A DNA stretch of 17,144 bases, taken from assembly GCA_031404155.1 (NCBI GenBank), contig JANNGZ010000459.1, positions 1-17,144 on the forward strand. The letters are read 5' to 3'. Both the position numbers and the translations under genes were made by a program. The notes under the pieces were generated by a model, which was not told the DNA's origin, made no database searches, and saw nothing but the letters and a program-made list of their open reading frames with translations. Source of the stretch: JANNGZ01 sp031404155. Lineage in GTDB: Bacteria > Pseudomonadota > Gammaproteobacteria > Burkholderiales > Burkholderiaceae_C. The first letter of the stretch is position 1. Each line of letters starts with the position of its first letter. This document shows, piece by piece, positions 1 through 7,519 of the stretch.

Positions 1-143
1 CCCGGGCCCCCCCCCCGACCTGCGTGGGTTTGCAGCCGCCGAGGAATGTAGGCGTCTCGCGGCCATGCGGCCGGCAAGGCCCACCAGCGGCCTGGCGGAG
101 CCAGCTCCGCGGCAGTTGCTTGGCATGACCTCGTGTTTCACTC

Positions 144-305
144 CTAGTCGCGTTCGGCCATGCTGCGTGAGAAGGCACGGTCGTCGGCAAACACCTGTTC
201 GCGCAGCGTGTCGGCCGGGCTCTGCGCCAGGGCAGCGCCCGGAGCCACCACGCTGGTGAGTGCCAGCGCGCTGAACCCCCTTCGCAAGATCGTCGTCAGC
301 GTCAT
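144..305 (-). CDS. Small exported protein, 53 aa, unknown function
   Basis: I do not recognise a family. The frame opens with ATG and has a strong ribosome binding site, AGAGGAG, five bases upstream (311-317), which is the main reason to believe the gene. Residues 1-27 form a Sec-type signal peptide: basic RR at 8-9, a hydrophobic core, and an ALA cleavage site before Gln28. That leaves a mature part of only about 26 residues rich in acidic and basic side chains. It starts 17 bases after the stop of the DUF5666 lipoprotein gene on the same strand, so it is probably the last gene of the DUF6502-DUF5666 operon. It could be a genuine small periplasmic peptide or the remnant of a longer protein truncated by an early stop. 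Confidence 0.6.
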   Translation of the reverse strand: MTLTTILRRGFSALALTSVVAPGAALAQSPADTLREQVFADDRAFSRSMAERD

Positions 306-322
306 CGCCGCTCCTCTGAGCC

Positions 323-1531
323 TCAGCGGAACTTGATCCGCGTCGCCTCCAGCACGGTGCGGTTGGCGGCCAGTTCGGCGCGCACTTCGACCGCCCGCCC
401 CACGGCGATGTCGGCCAGGCTGCCGTCGTCGATTCGCAGGTCCGGCCTTGCGGTGCTCACGGTCACGCCGCGCAGCACGAAGGTGCGCGCCGCGGGGTTC
501 ACGCTTTCGATGTTGCCGAACAGCTCGAAGCCCCGGCCGCGCAACTCGTCGTCGGTTTCGATCTCGACCCGGGTGGCCACCAGCACACCGCCGCGTGTGG
601 CGCCCTCGACCTCGACCCGCGCGCCGAGCTGCACACCCGCGGCCCCGTCGGGGAAGGTGGCTGCACTCGCATCCACCGGCAGCCCGTTGACCTGGAAATT
701 CGCCAGGGAGGTGAAGGCGGTGACCGAGCCGCGCAGCTTGGCCTCGTCGCGGTCCTCGGGCGCGCGCACCGCCACGCCGAACGAGTTCACGACATAGCGC
801 CCGGCGCCGTCCCGCGCCGTGTTCAGGCGCAGGCGCACATAGCTGCCAGCGGCCAGGTTGGCCGGCACGCCATTGGCCGTGGCATAGACGAAGCTGCTGC
901 CGCCGATGACCAGGGTGCGCGCCACCGTGTCCAGCGAACTCACCAGCCCGCGCAGGCGCCACGCGGCCACGCCGGTGCGGGGCTCGATGCGAGTGGCGTT
1001 GTAGCTGCCGCTGGCGGCGTCGAACAGGGCATAAACCTCGACCACCTGCCCGGCGCTCAGGCCCGCGAGTCCCCCCACGATGCGGTCGTCGAAGATCGTC
1101 TCGACCGCGACGCGCACGGTTTGGCCGAGCACACGCAGGCTGCCGCCGGCCAGGTCGACACTTTGCAGCGGGCCGACGATTTCGCTGCCGAAGCGGATGC
1201 GGCTCGCGGTGGCGCTGGAGCCGCTGCTGTCGCTGCGGATCGCGTCGCTGTCGATGTCCACCGTCATGCCGAGCTTGAGTTCGCTGCGGATGCGCGCGCC
1301 GCCGTCCTCGTCGAGCACGCTGGCGCTGCTGTCGTCGAAGCGAACCCCGTTGACGATGATCGAGCCGAAGCCGGTGATCGGGCCTGAAGCGTAGGTGCCG
1401 GTGCCGCCGACGCCGACCCCGCCGCAGCCGGCGACCAGGCTCAACAGCAGCAGGCTGGCGAAGGCCAGGACGAGCAGCGCGCGCGCCGCCCCGCGGGTGA
1501 AAGAAGACGCTGATGTGATTGTGATGTTCAT
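323..1531 (-). CDS. DUF5666-domain lipoprotein, five repeats
   Basis: The protein has 402 residues. A lipoprotein signal ends in the lipobox VAGC with Cys36 as the lipidated residue, so it should be anchored in the envelope. The rest is about five copies of a beta-rich repeat, near 50-114, 115-184, 191-253, 265-326 and 335-402. Each follows a pattern like G-x-hydrophobic, then F/L-x-V-x-G, then G-x-x-V-E-V, ending A-T-R-I/V. This is the DUF5666 pattern, whose function is unknown; the repeat resembles small OB-like beta barrels (inference). The start overlaps the DUF6502 stop in ATGA (1528-1531), implying translational coupling. It is clearly a paralogue of the lipoprotein at 2575-3804: both share G-F-G-S-x-I-V-N-G-V-R-F and R-S-E-L-K-L-G-M. 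Confidence 0.85.
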   Translation of the reverse strand: MNITITSASSFTRGAARALLVLAFASLLLLSLVAGCGGVGVGGTGTYASGPITGFGSIIVNGVRFDDSSASVLDEDGGARIRSELKLGMTVDIDSDAIRSDSSGSSATASRIRFGSEIVGPLQSVDLAGGSLRVLGQTVRVAVETIFDDRIVGGLAGLSAGQVVEVYALFDAASGSYNATRIEPRTGVAAWRLRGLVSSLDTVARTLVIGGSSFVYATANGVPANLAAGSYVRLRLNTARDGAGRYVVNSFGVAVRAPEDRDEAKLRGSVTAFTSLANFQVNGLPVDASAATFPDGAAGVQLGARVEVEGATRGGVLVATRVEIETDDELRGRGFELFGNIESVNPAARTFVLRGVTVSTARPDLRIDDGSLADIAVGRAVEVRAELAANRTVLEATRIKFR

Positions 1532-2436
1532 GGCTTTTTGGGAGTTGCGCGCACACGGCGCTTCGGAACCGGAGCGGCCTGCGCGCCGGGTTGTGTTTCG
1601 CCGGCCACGGTGGGCGCATCGTCAAACGCGAACAGGCCGATGCGCACCCGCCGCTGCGCACTCGCTGGCGTCTTCGTGTCGGCCACGATCAAGCCCTGCA
1701 GGGGAGGTACGAGCGCCTCGACCAACAACTTCCACTGCGCGCCGACCAGGCCACGCACCGCCTGCAACGACGCGTCCGACAAGCCGTCGGCAAACACCGC
1801 CTGCTCAAAGTGGCGCTTGCCGCCGCCGAGCACGTTGCCGACCGCGGCGTTGAGGTGGTCGCCCACGTTGTCGGCCAGGAAGCCGAGTATGCGGGCGCGG
1901 TCGCCGCTGGGCACAAAGCTCTCGCGCACCAGGGCCACGGTGTCGGCGTCCTCGTCGAGGTGCGCCAGCTTCAGGCGCAGCAGCTCGTCGAGCAGGCTGC
2001 GCGGGTGCACGTCGCGGGTGACCGTCTGCGCCAGCGACTCGAAGCTCGGCGCCGGCCCCTGGCGCGGCAACACCCGCGGCGCGCCCTGGCGGTCGCGGTA
2101 GGCCGGCGCGCTGAGCCAATGGGCAAAGAGTTCGCTGGCCAGCGAGCGGCCGAGCGAGGGAGGCGCGGCCGCGGCGGCGCCGGCTTGCTGCGTCAGGCGC
2201 GTCACTTCGCGCCGGTTGATGCCGGTCGCGGTGGCAATGCGGCTGACGCCGCGGTGCGGCTGCACATTCGGGTGCGCCTGCGCCGCAGCCCGCACCACTT
2301 CGCGTTTGAGCACTTCTTCCAGCGCCGCGAAGGGCAGGCCCCGGGCCACCGCCAGTTGCGCCAGTGGCGCCAGCACCGCGCGCACCGCGTCGAGCAGGGC
2401 TTGCTGTTCGGCGGTGATTGCGGGCGTGCTGGCCAT
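1528..2436 (-). CDS. DUF6502 family protein with predicted HTH
   Basis: The 302-residue cytoplasmic protein has no signal peptide. The N-terminal block, about 18-50 (LAVARGLPFAALEEVLKRE), is the characteristic start of DUF6502 proteins. Residues 62-84, containing GVSRIATATGINRREVTRLT, read as a helix-turn-helix, suggesting DNA binding. The middle (about 100-250) is helical and conserved-looking. The tail from 280 is Pro/Ala rich and ends in a basic stretch, KRRVRATPKKP. It is the first gene of the group and overlaps the DUF5666 gene by four bases, so a regulatory role for that lipoprotein is a reasonable guess but not shown. The ATG has no clear Shine-Dalgarno in front, yet the N-terminus fits the family and no other start is better. 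Confidence 0.8.
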   Translation of the reverse strand: MASTPAITAEQQALLDAVRAVLAPLAQLAVARGLPFAALEEVLKREVVRAAAQAHPNVQPHRGVSRIATATGINRREVTRLTQQAGAAAAAPPSLGRSLASELFAHWLSAPAYRDRQGAPRVLPRQGPAPSFESLAQTVTRDVHPRSLLDELLRLKLAHLDEDADTVALVRESFVPSGDRARILGFLADNVGDHLNAAVGNVLGGGKRHFEQAVFADGLSDASLQAVRGLVGAQWKLLVEALVPPLQGLIVADTKTPASAQRRVRIGLFAFDDAPTVAGETQPGAQAAPVPKRRVRATPKKP

Positions 2437-2471
2437 GGGAGACGCTGGAGCGAGGGTGGGCGATTGAAACC

Positions 2472-2505
2472 GAAAAACGCCCCGGCGCGGTTGGCGTCCG
2501 GGGCG
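2472..2505 (-). terminator. Rho-independent terminator after the second DUF5666 gene
   Basis: An eight-base perfect GC stem, CGCCCCGG paired with CCGGGGCG (2478-2485 with 2498-2505), has a 12-base loop. Read on the minus strand it is followed by five T residues (2473-2477). It lies about 70 bases after the stop at 2575 and before the DUF6502 start at 2436, so it separates the two DUF5666 units into different transcripts. Confidence 0.75.
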
Positions 2506-2574
2506 CGGCGGTCTCGTCGAAGGATCAGGTCAAACGACCTGGTGTGGCGACCGCGTCGGGCAATCGTCGAGAGA

Positions 2575-3804
2575 TCAGTCTTCGAACTCGATCACTCTGG
2601 CTTCCAGTCGGGTGTGGTCTGCCGAGAGTACGCCTTTGACCTCCACCTTCTTGTTGTCGGCCAGGTCGGCCACCGTGCCGTCCTTGAAGATCACGCTGCC
2701 ACCATAGCCCACGGTGATGCCGCGCAGCTTGAAGGTCTTGGCGGTGGTGTTCAGCTCGCTGACCAGGCCGTGCAGCTCGGGGCGATGGCGCTCGTCGTCG
2801 CCGTCGCGGCCGTCGAGCTCGACCTTGGTGGCCACCAGCACGCCATCGACCACCTTGCCTTCAACCTCGACCTGCGCACCGAGCACGACACCGGCGGTGC
2901 CGTCGTCGAAGTTGGCGCCGGTGGCATTCACCCTCAGGCCGTTGACCTCGAAATCGGTGGTGGAGGTGAACGCGGTGACGATGCCGCGCACATGCGCGTC
3001 GTCATGGTCGTCCACCCTGCGCACGCCGGTGCGGACATGGGTGGCAACCCATTGACCGGCGGCATTCTTGGTGGTTTGCAGGCGTACCCGCACACGCTGG
3101 CCATTGGCGAAGTTCGAGGGCAGGTTGGCCGCGGCGATGCCGGCGAAGTTGATCACCTCGCTGCCGATGGTGAAGGTCTTGGCGGCGCCGTCCAGGTTGG
3201 ACACCAGGCCGCGCAGCTTGAACACCAGCGCGCCGGGTTTGTCTTCGACACGGGTGGCCACGTAATGGCCGCTGGTGGCGTTGAACTGGGCATGCACCTC
3301 GATCACGTCGCCCGCCGCCAGGCCGGCCAGGCCGCCGGTGATGCTGTCGTCGAACACGGTGGTGGGCTTGATCTGAACCGTTTGCCCGAGCACCACCAGG
3401 CTGTTGACGGCGCTGTCGATGCTGTTGATCGGGCCGACGATCTCGCTGCCGAAGCGGATGCGCAGGGCGTGGGCGCTGCCGGCGGCGCGGTCCAGCCCCC
3501 GGCCGTCCACCTCGACCATCATGCCGAGCTTGAGTTCGCTGCGGTTGCGCGAGTTGTCATCGTCGTCGCTGACGCTGGCGCTGTCGTCGCTGAAGCGCAC
3601 GCCGTTGACGATGACCGAGCCGAAGCCCGAGATCGGGCCTGCCGCGTAGGCAGTGGCCTGGCTGGCCGCGGCCGCCGCCGGGGCGTCGCCGCCACCACCG
3701 CAGGCCGCGATCAGGGCGGCGGACAGCGCCATCGACAGCGTCAAGGACAGCCTTACAACCAGGCCGGCTGCGCGGTGCAAGGGAACGAGCGGGGAATTCA
3801 TCAT
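2575..3804 (-). CDS. DUF5666-domain lipoprotein, second paralogue
   Basis: The 409-residue predicted envelope lipoprotein has a hydrophobic signal ending IAAC with Cys35 as lipid site, then an Ala-rich linker and five DUF5666-type repeats in the same order as the gene at 323-1531. The repeats carry several Asp-rich turns, for example DDSASVSDDDD, which could bind cations (inference). I chose the first of two adjacent ATG codons (3804 and 3801) because AAGGAG sits about six bases upstream; the open frame continues upstream to 4020, but without signal-peptide character. It is monocistronic by position: terminator 2472-2505 follows it and a palindromic AT-rich promoter region precedes it, shared divergently with dinB. 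The function of DUF5666 is unknown. Confidence 0.87.
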   Translation of the reverse strand: MMNSPLVPLHRAAGLVVRLSLTLSMALSAALIAACGGGGDAPAAAAASQATAYAAGPISGFGSVIVNGVRFSDDSASVSDDDDNSRNRSELKLGMMVEVDGRGLDRAAGSAHALRIRFGSEIVGPINSIDSAVNSLVVLGQTVQIKPTTVFDDSITGGLAGLAAGDVIEVHAQFNATSGHYVATRVEDKPGALVFKLRGLVSNLDGAAKTFTIGSEVINFAGIAAANLPSNFANGQRVRVRLQTTKNAAGQWVATHVRTGVRRVDDHDDAHVRGIVTAFTSTTDFEVNGLRVNATGANFDDGTAGVVLGAQVEVEGKVVDGVLVATKVELDGRDGDDERHRPELHGLVSELNTTAKTFKLRGITVGYGGSVIFKDGTVADLADNKKVEVKGVLSADHTRLEARVIEFED

Positions 3805-3853
3805 GTGTTTCTCCTTGGCGCGGTGGGCCGAGAATCGACCACCGATGGGCCAC

Positions 3854-3881
3854 AGTATAAATGGGCATTTAGCACATTTAT
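3854..3881 (-). promoter_or_regulatory. AT-rich palindromic promoter/operator of DUF5666 lipoprotein gene
   Basis: A strikingly AT-rich island lies about 50 bases upstream of the ATG at 3804. It holds a perfect seven-base inverted repeat, ATAAATG (3857-3863) and CATTTAT (3875-3881), spaced by 11 bases. The spacer holds a further CATTTA (3867-3872), so CATTTA occurs twice in direct orientation eight bases apart. On the minus strand, TATACT (3859-3854) makes a good -10 box, but no good -35 lies 16-18 bases upstream. A regulator binding the repeat could therefore compensate for or block polymerase. The regulator is not identified. Confidence 0.45.
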
Positions 3882-3985
3882 GATTCAAAACGTAAGGGCC
3901 GGCGTAGCGGCGGATTGCAGCGACGCCGCATCGGCAGCGGCCCCGAGCAAAGCAAAGGCGGGCAACGCGGGCTAACCTCGGCGCC

Positions 3986-5251
3986 ATGGCACCACGGCGC
4001 TGGATTGCCCACCTCGACATGGACGCGTTTTATGCGTCGGTGGAGCTGCTGCGTTACCCGGAGTTGGATGGCCTGCCGGTGGTGATCGGCGGCGGCCGGC
4101 GCCACCAGCCCGAGCTGCAAGGCGACGGCACCAGGCGCTTCTCAACGCTGCGCCACTACGCCGGGCGCGGCGTGGTCACCACCGCCACTTACGCCGCGCG
4201 CGACTACGGGGTGCATTCGGGCATGGGGCTGATGAAGGCCGCGCAGCGCGCGCCCGACGCGGTGCTGCTGCCGGTGGACTTCGAGCGATACCGCCACTAC
4301 TCGCGCCTGTTCAAGGCCGCGGTGGCGGAGGTGGCGCCGGTGATCGAAGACCGCGGCATCGACGAGATCTACATCGACCTGAGTGACGTGCCCGGCGTGC
4401 ACGACGCGGTCGGGCACGACCGCTTCGGTGGTGTGCGCGCGGTGGCACAGGACATCCGCAACAGCGTTCGCGAAGCCACCGGCCTGACCTGCTCGATCGG
4501 CGTCACGCCCAACAAGCTCTTGTCCAAGCTGGCCAGCGAGCTCGACAAGCCCGACGGCCTGACCGTGTTGACCCACGAAGACCTGCCAGCGCGGATCTGG
4601 CCGCTGCCGGTGCGCAAGGTCAACGGCATCGGGCCGAAGGCCGCGGCCAAGCTCACCGCGCTGGGCGCGGCCACGGTGGGCGACCTCGCCGCGCGGGAGC
4701 GGCCTTGGCTGGTCGCACATTTCGGCCGCGCCTACGGCGGCTGGCTGCACGACGCGGCGCATGGCATCGACGACCGGCCGGTGGTGACGCACAGCGAGCC
4801 GGTGTCGATGAGCCGCGAGACCACCTTCGACCGCGACCTGCACGCACAACGCGACCGCGCCGAACTCTCGCGCGTGCTCAATCAACTCGTCGAGCAGCTG
4901 GCCGGCGACCTGCAACGCAAGGGCTACGCCGGCCGCACCATCGGCATCAAGCTGCGCTTCGAGGATTTCAAGACCGTGACCCGCGACCTGACGTTGCCCG
5001 TTGCCACGGCCGAACGCGACGAGATCCGCCGCGCCGCGGGACTGTGCCTGAAGCGGGTGGACCTTTCGCGGCGGCTGAGGTTGCTTGGGGTGCGCGCGAG
5101 TGCGCTCGGGCGTGCGGACGGGCGTGCGGACGGGCGCGAGCAAGGGCCTGCGCCTGCGCCGCCGCCGCGCCACGGCGAACGCAACGACTCGCGCAGCACT
5201 GTCGCCGAGCCCGAGTTGTTCGCAAACGCCACCCCACGCAGCGGGACCTGA
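3986..5251 (+). CDS. dinB: DNA polymerase IV (Y-family, DinB)
   Basis: This is an error-prone translesion polymerase of 421 residues. The catalytic motif HLDMDAFYASVE is at 9-20 with Asp11, and the second acidic pair is Asp126-Glu127 in GIDEIYIDLS. The helix-hairpin-helix KVNGIGPKAAAKL and a little-finger domain follow. Compared with E. coli DinB, about 25 extra residues lie between the VVIGG strand and RGVVTTATYAAR, in the fingers region. The C-terminus is extended and low-complexity, with a duplicated R-A-D-G. The very end contains PELFAN, which might serve as a weak beta-clamp binding motif (inference). No strong Shine-Dalgarno precedes the ATG, but motif spacing fixes the start. No LexA-type site was recognised upstream. 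Confidence 0.93.
   Translation: MAPRRWIAHLDMDAFYASVELLRYPELDGLPVVIGGGRRHQPELQGDGTRRFSTLRHYAGRGVVTTATYAARDYGVHSGMGLMKAAQRAPDAVLLPVDFERYRHYSRLFKAAVAEVAPVIEDRGIDEIYIDLSDVPGVHDAVGHDRFGGVRAVAQDIRNSVREATGLTCSIGVTPNKLLSKLASELDKPDGLTVLTHEDLPARIWPLPVRKVNGIGPKAAAKLTALGAATVGDLAARERPWLVAHFGRAYGGWLHDAAHGIDDRPVVTHSEPVSMSRETTFDRDLHAQRDRAELSRVLNQLVEQLAGDLQRKGYAGRTIGIKLRFEDFKTVTRDLTLPVATAERDEIRRAAGLCLKRVDLSRRLRLLGVRASALGRADGRADGREQGPAPAPPPRHGERNDSRSTVAEPELFANATPRSGT
5108..5131 (+). repeat. 12-bp in-frame tandem duplication in dinB
   Basis: The 12-base unit GGGCGTGCGGAC occurs twice back to back and encodes G-R-A-D repeated in the low-complexity C-terminal tail of DNA polymerase IV. It leaves the frame intact and lies outside the catalytic and little-finger domains, so an effect on function is unlikely. 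Confidence 0.8.
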
Positions 5252-5360
5252 ACACCGCGTGCTCGCACCAGCTTGCGAAGCCTCACGCCGATGCGACGCG
5301 GTGCGGCAAACAGGCGCCGGGCCCGCGGCCGGCTACGATTGGCCGCGTGAGGAGAAACCC

Positions 5361-6512
5361 ATGACCGTCATCACCAACATCGAAGACCTGCGCCAGCTCG
5401 CGCAGCGGCGTGTGCCGCGCATGTTCTACGACTATGCCGACTCGGGCTCGTGGACCGAGGGCACCTACCGCGCCAACGAGGCCGACTTCCAGAAGATCAA
5501 GCTGCGCCAGCGCGTGGCGGTGAACATGGAAAACCGCAGCCTCGCCACGACGATGGCGGGCACCGCGGTGAAGATGCCGGTGGCGATCGCACCCGTGGGC
5601 CTGACCGGCATGCAGCATGCCGACGGCGAAATTCTGGCCGCCAAGGCAGCCGAGAAGTTCGGCATTCCGTTCACGCTGTCGACGATGAGCATCTGCTCGA
5701 TCGAGGACATTGCGGCGCACACCCAGGCGCCGTTCTGGTTCCAGCTCTACATGATGCGCGACCGCGACGCGATGGCACGCATGATCGAGCGCGCCCGCTC
5801 CGCACGCTGCAGCGCGCTGGTGCTCACGCTGGACCTGCAGGTGATCGGCCAGCGCCACAAGGACCTGAAGAACGGCCTCACCGCGCCGCCGCGGCCGACG
5901 CTGCGCAACATCCTGAACCTGGTCGGCAAGCCGCGCTGGTGCCTGGGCATGCTGGGCACCCGGCGCCACAGCTTCGGCAACCTGGTCGGGCATGTGAAGG
6001 GCGTGAGCGACATGAACTCGCTCGCGGCATGGACCAACGAGCAGTTCGACCCCCGGCTGTCGTGGCCCGATGTCGAATGGGTCAAGCAGCGCTGGGGCGG
6101 CAAGCTGATCCTCAAGGGCATCCAGGATGTGGAGGACGCGCGGCTGGCCGCGGCCAGCGGCGCCGACGCGATCGTGGTGAGCAACCACGGCGGCCGCCAG
6201 CTCGACGGGGCGCAGAGCAGCATCGAGGCGCTACCGGCGATCGTCGAAGCGGTGGGCTCGAAGATCGAGGTGCACATGGACGGCGGCATCCGTTCGGGGC
6301 AGGACGTGCTCAAGGCCTGGGCGCTAGGCGCGCGCGGCACCTACATCGGCCGCGCGATGGTCTACGGCCTCGGCGCGATGGGTGAAGCCGGTGTCACCCG
6401 GGCGCTGGAGATCATCCACAAGGAACTCGACATCACGATGGCCTTCTGCGGCCACACCCAACTCGCGGACGTCGGCCGCGACATCCTGCTGCCGGGCACC
6501 TACCCACGGTGA
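5361..6512 (+). CDS. lldD: FMN-dependent alpha-hydroxy-acid dehydrogenase (L-lactate dehydrogenase-like)
   Basis: The 383-residue enzyme belongs to the FMN-binding glycolate oxidase/L-lactate dehydrogenase family, which oxidises L-2-hydroxyacids to 2-oxoacids. Visible signatures are FYDYADSGS with Tyr25 (the Tyr24 of spinach glycolate oxidase), the flavin strand PVAIAPVGLTGM, the active site SNHGGRQLDG with His276 and Arg279, and the phosphate loop DGGIRSGQDV. Length and blocks such as IPFTLSTMS and WFQLY are close to E. coli LldD (396 aa). The start is the ATG preceded by TGAGGAG at 5348-5354. No lctP or lldR neighbour is present, so the substrate (lactate, glycolate or mandelate type) cannot be fixed from context. 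Electrons probably go to the quinone pool if it is a true LldD. Confidence 0.85.
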   Translation: MTVITNIEDLRQLAQRRVPRMFYDYADSGSWTEGTYRANEADFQKIKLRQRVAVNMENRSLATTMAGTAVKMPVAIAPVGLTGMQHADGEILAAKAAEKFGIPFTLSTMSICSIEDIAAHTQAPFWFQLYMMRDRDAMARMIERARSARCSALVLTLDLQVIGQRHKDLKNGLTAPPRPTLRNILNLVGKPRWCLGMLGTRRHSFGNLVGHVKGVSDMNSLAAWTNEQFDPRLSWPDVEWVKQRWGGKLILKGIQDVEDARLAAASGADAIVVSNHGGRQLDGAQSSIEALPAIVEAVGSKIEVHMDGGIRSGQDVLKAWALGARGTYIGRAMVYGLGAMGEAGVTRALEIIHKELDITMAFCGHTQLADVGRDILLPGTYPR

Positions 6513-6584
6513 AGCCGGGCCGGCCGGGTGTCGCGCCTCGCGCGCTAAAACCGTCCTCCGCTGCCCCAAAGAGAGTCAGCTATC

Positions 6585-6617
6585 GGGTCGCTCGTCGCCG
6601 CGCGGCAACGGCGACCC
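6585..6617. terminator. Inverted repeat between convergent genes, possible terminator
   Basis: GGGTCGC (6585-6591) and GCGACCC (6611-6617) form a seven-base perfect stem, and a second internal pairing between GTCGCCG and CGGCGAC competes with it. It sits between the stops of the 2-hydroxyacid dehydrogenase gene (plus) and the GYD gene (minus). There is no T tract on either side, so it is at best a weak or Rho-assisted bidirectional terminator. Confidence 0.3.
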
Positions 6618-6623
6618 TCTCGG

Positions 6624-6914
6624 TCACGGCATGTTAGCGATGATCTTCTTCATCTCCGTGGCGCTGAACGCGCGCAGGGTTTGTGTGCGCACATTGCCCA
6701 TCATCGCGGTGGTGAGCATCGCGGTCATCGCGGCCTCGTCGGTGCCTTCACTGACAACCACCATGTCGTAGGCGCCGGCAGTCCAGTGAATGCTCTTGAC
6801 GGTGGCGCCGAGCTTGGACATCAGCGCAATCGCCGCTTCGGCGCGGTTGGGCGACTCCTTGATGTTGCGAATGCCCTGGTCGGTGAAATTCAGCAGAGAA
6901 ATGAAGGTGGCCAT
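6624..6914 (-). CDS. GYD-domain protein
   Basis: The small soluble protein of 96 residues spans essentially one GYD domain: FISLLNFTDQGIRNIKESP at the N-terminus, then GATVKSIHWTAGAYDMVVV containing the G-A-Y-D version of the name-giving motif. The fold is a ferredoxin-like dimeric alpha-beta barrel; the biochemical role of the family is not established. The chosen ATG has AGGAG nine bases upstream (minus strand). The frame stays open upstream to 7001, but that part is Arg/Gly/Pro rich and not family-like. It is a single gene, convergent with the dehydrogenase gene, and a candidate promoter is at 7025-7052. Confidence 0.85.
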   Translation of the reverse strand: MATFISLLNFTDQGIRNIKESPNRAEAAIALMSKLGATVKSIHWTAGAYDMVVVSEGTDEAAMTAMLTTAMMGNVRTQTLRAFSATEMKKIIANMP

Positions 6915-7024
6915 GCTGACGCACTCCTGTTCAGTCGGGGTGCCTCCGGGTCGGCCGCCGGCGGCATCGGAAGAGGGCCCAACCCTGGCCGCGCGCCTCA
7001 AGTTCCCAGCTCACGCTACCCCGC

Positions 7025-7052
7025 AGGTTAGTCGCGGAGAGCGGTTGTGCAA
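7025..7052 (-). promoter_or_regulatory. Candidate sigma-70 promoter of the GYD gene
   Basis: On the minus strand, TTGCAC (7052-7047) and TAACCT (7030-7025) are separated by 16 bases, a reasonable -35/-10 pair. It would give a leader of about 100 bases before the ATG at 6914. This rests on sequence match only. Confidence 0.35.
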
Positions 7053-7106
7053 GGTCGGAGCTAGGGGGCTGCCGGCGCCGCGGCGGGCAGGCTCACCGGG
7101 TCCTTT

Positions 7107-7496
7107 TCAGCCCTCCCGCGGATCACCCTCGGACTCAGCCATCAGCGCCAGCGCAGCCTGCACCAAGTCGGCAATCAGATCACCGTCGACCGGCTGCCCG
7201 TAGCGAAAGCTCAGGTGCCGCAGGCCCTTGCCGCTGCCTTCGAGCTGCGGAAATCGCGCCACCAGTTGCGCGCCCCGGTAAACCTGAAGGTGCGCGTGCC
7301 CCTTGTGCATCACCAGCGCAAACGCGTGCCGGTTGTCGAGCGCAAAAACCAGGTTGCCCCACTTCACCGATTGGTGCAGTTGCGGCGCGGACGCGAGCAG
7401 CGCCGATTGCAGTTCCCGGGCCGTGGCCTGTTGGCCCTGCGGCATGAAATCGAACCAGGATTCGATCAATGCCGCCGTGCGCAGGAGGTGGCGCAT
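7107..7496 (-). CDS. DUF1801 domain protein
   Basis: The soluble protein has 129 residues from the chosen start. It carries the DUF1801 pattern: an N-terminal helix, then QLHQSVKWGNLVFAL, a strand pair around HAFALVMHKGHAHLQVYRG, the GSGKGLRHLSFRYGQ block, and a final helix. The family adopts a YdhG-like alpha/beta fold of unknown function. The frame is open further upstream to 7550, but that would overlap the metallopeptidase gene by 31 bases. The ATG at 7496, preceded by a GGGATGG-like purine stretch, leaves a 23-base gap, which is typical of an operon. Co-transcription with the metallopeptidase gene is likely. Confidence 0.75.
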   Translation of the reverse strand: MRHLLRTAALIESWFDFMPQGQQATARELQSALLASAPQLHQSVKWGNLVFALDNRHAFALVMHKGHAHLQVYRGAQLVARFPQLEGSGKGLRHLSFRYGQPVDGDLIADLVQAALALMAESEGDPREG

Positions 7497-7519
7497 CCCA
7501 GCCCATCCCGGTGGGGAAG

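Noticed and set aside
7..16. Run of ten C at the window start
   Set aside because: It could be a contig-edge or sequencing artefact. No gene or terminator function can be tied to it.
95..110. Hairpin GCGGAG-CCAG-CTCCGC downstream of the small exported protein gene
   Set aside because: The six-base stem has no T tract on the minus strand, so it is too weak to call a terminator.
1591..3975. A 794-codon open frame on the plus strand
   Set aside because: It runs antisense through DUF6502 and the second DUF5666 gene, shows no domain, is His/Arg/Gly rich, and has no ribosome binding site. It is a GC-bias shadow.
5331..5345. Possible -10 box TACGAT before the 2-hydroxyacid dehydrogenase gene
   Set aside because: No matching -35 element lies at usual spacing, so it was not listed as a promoter.
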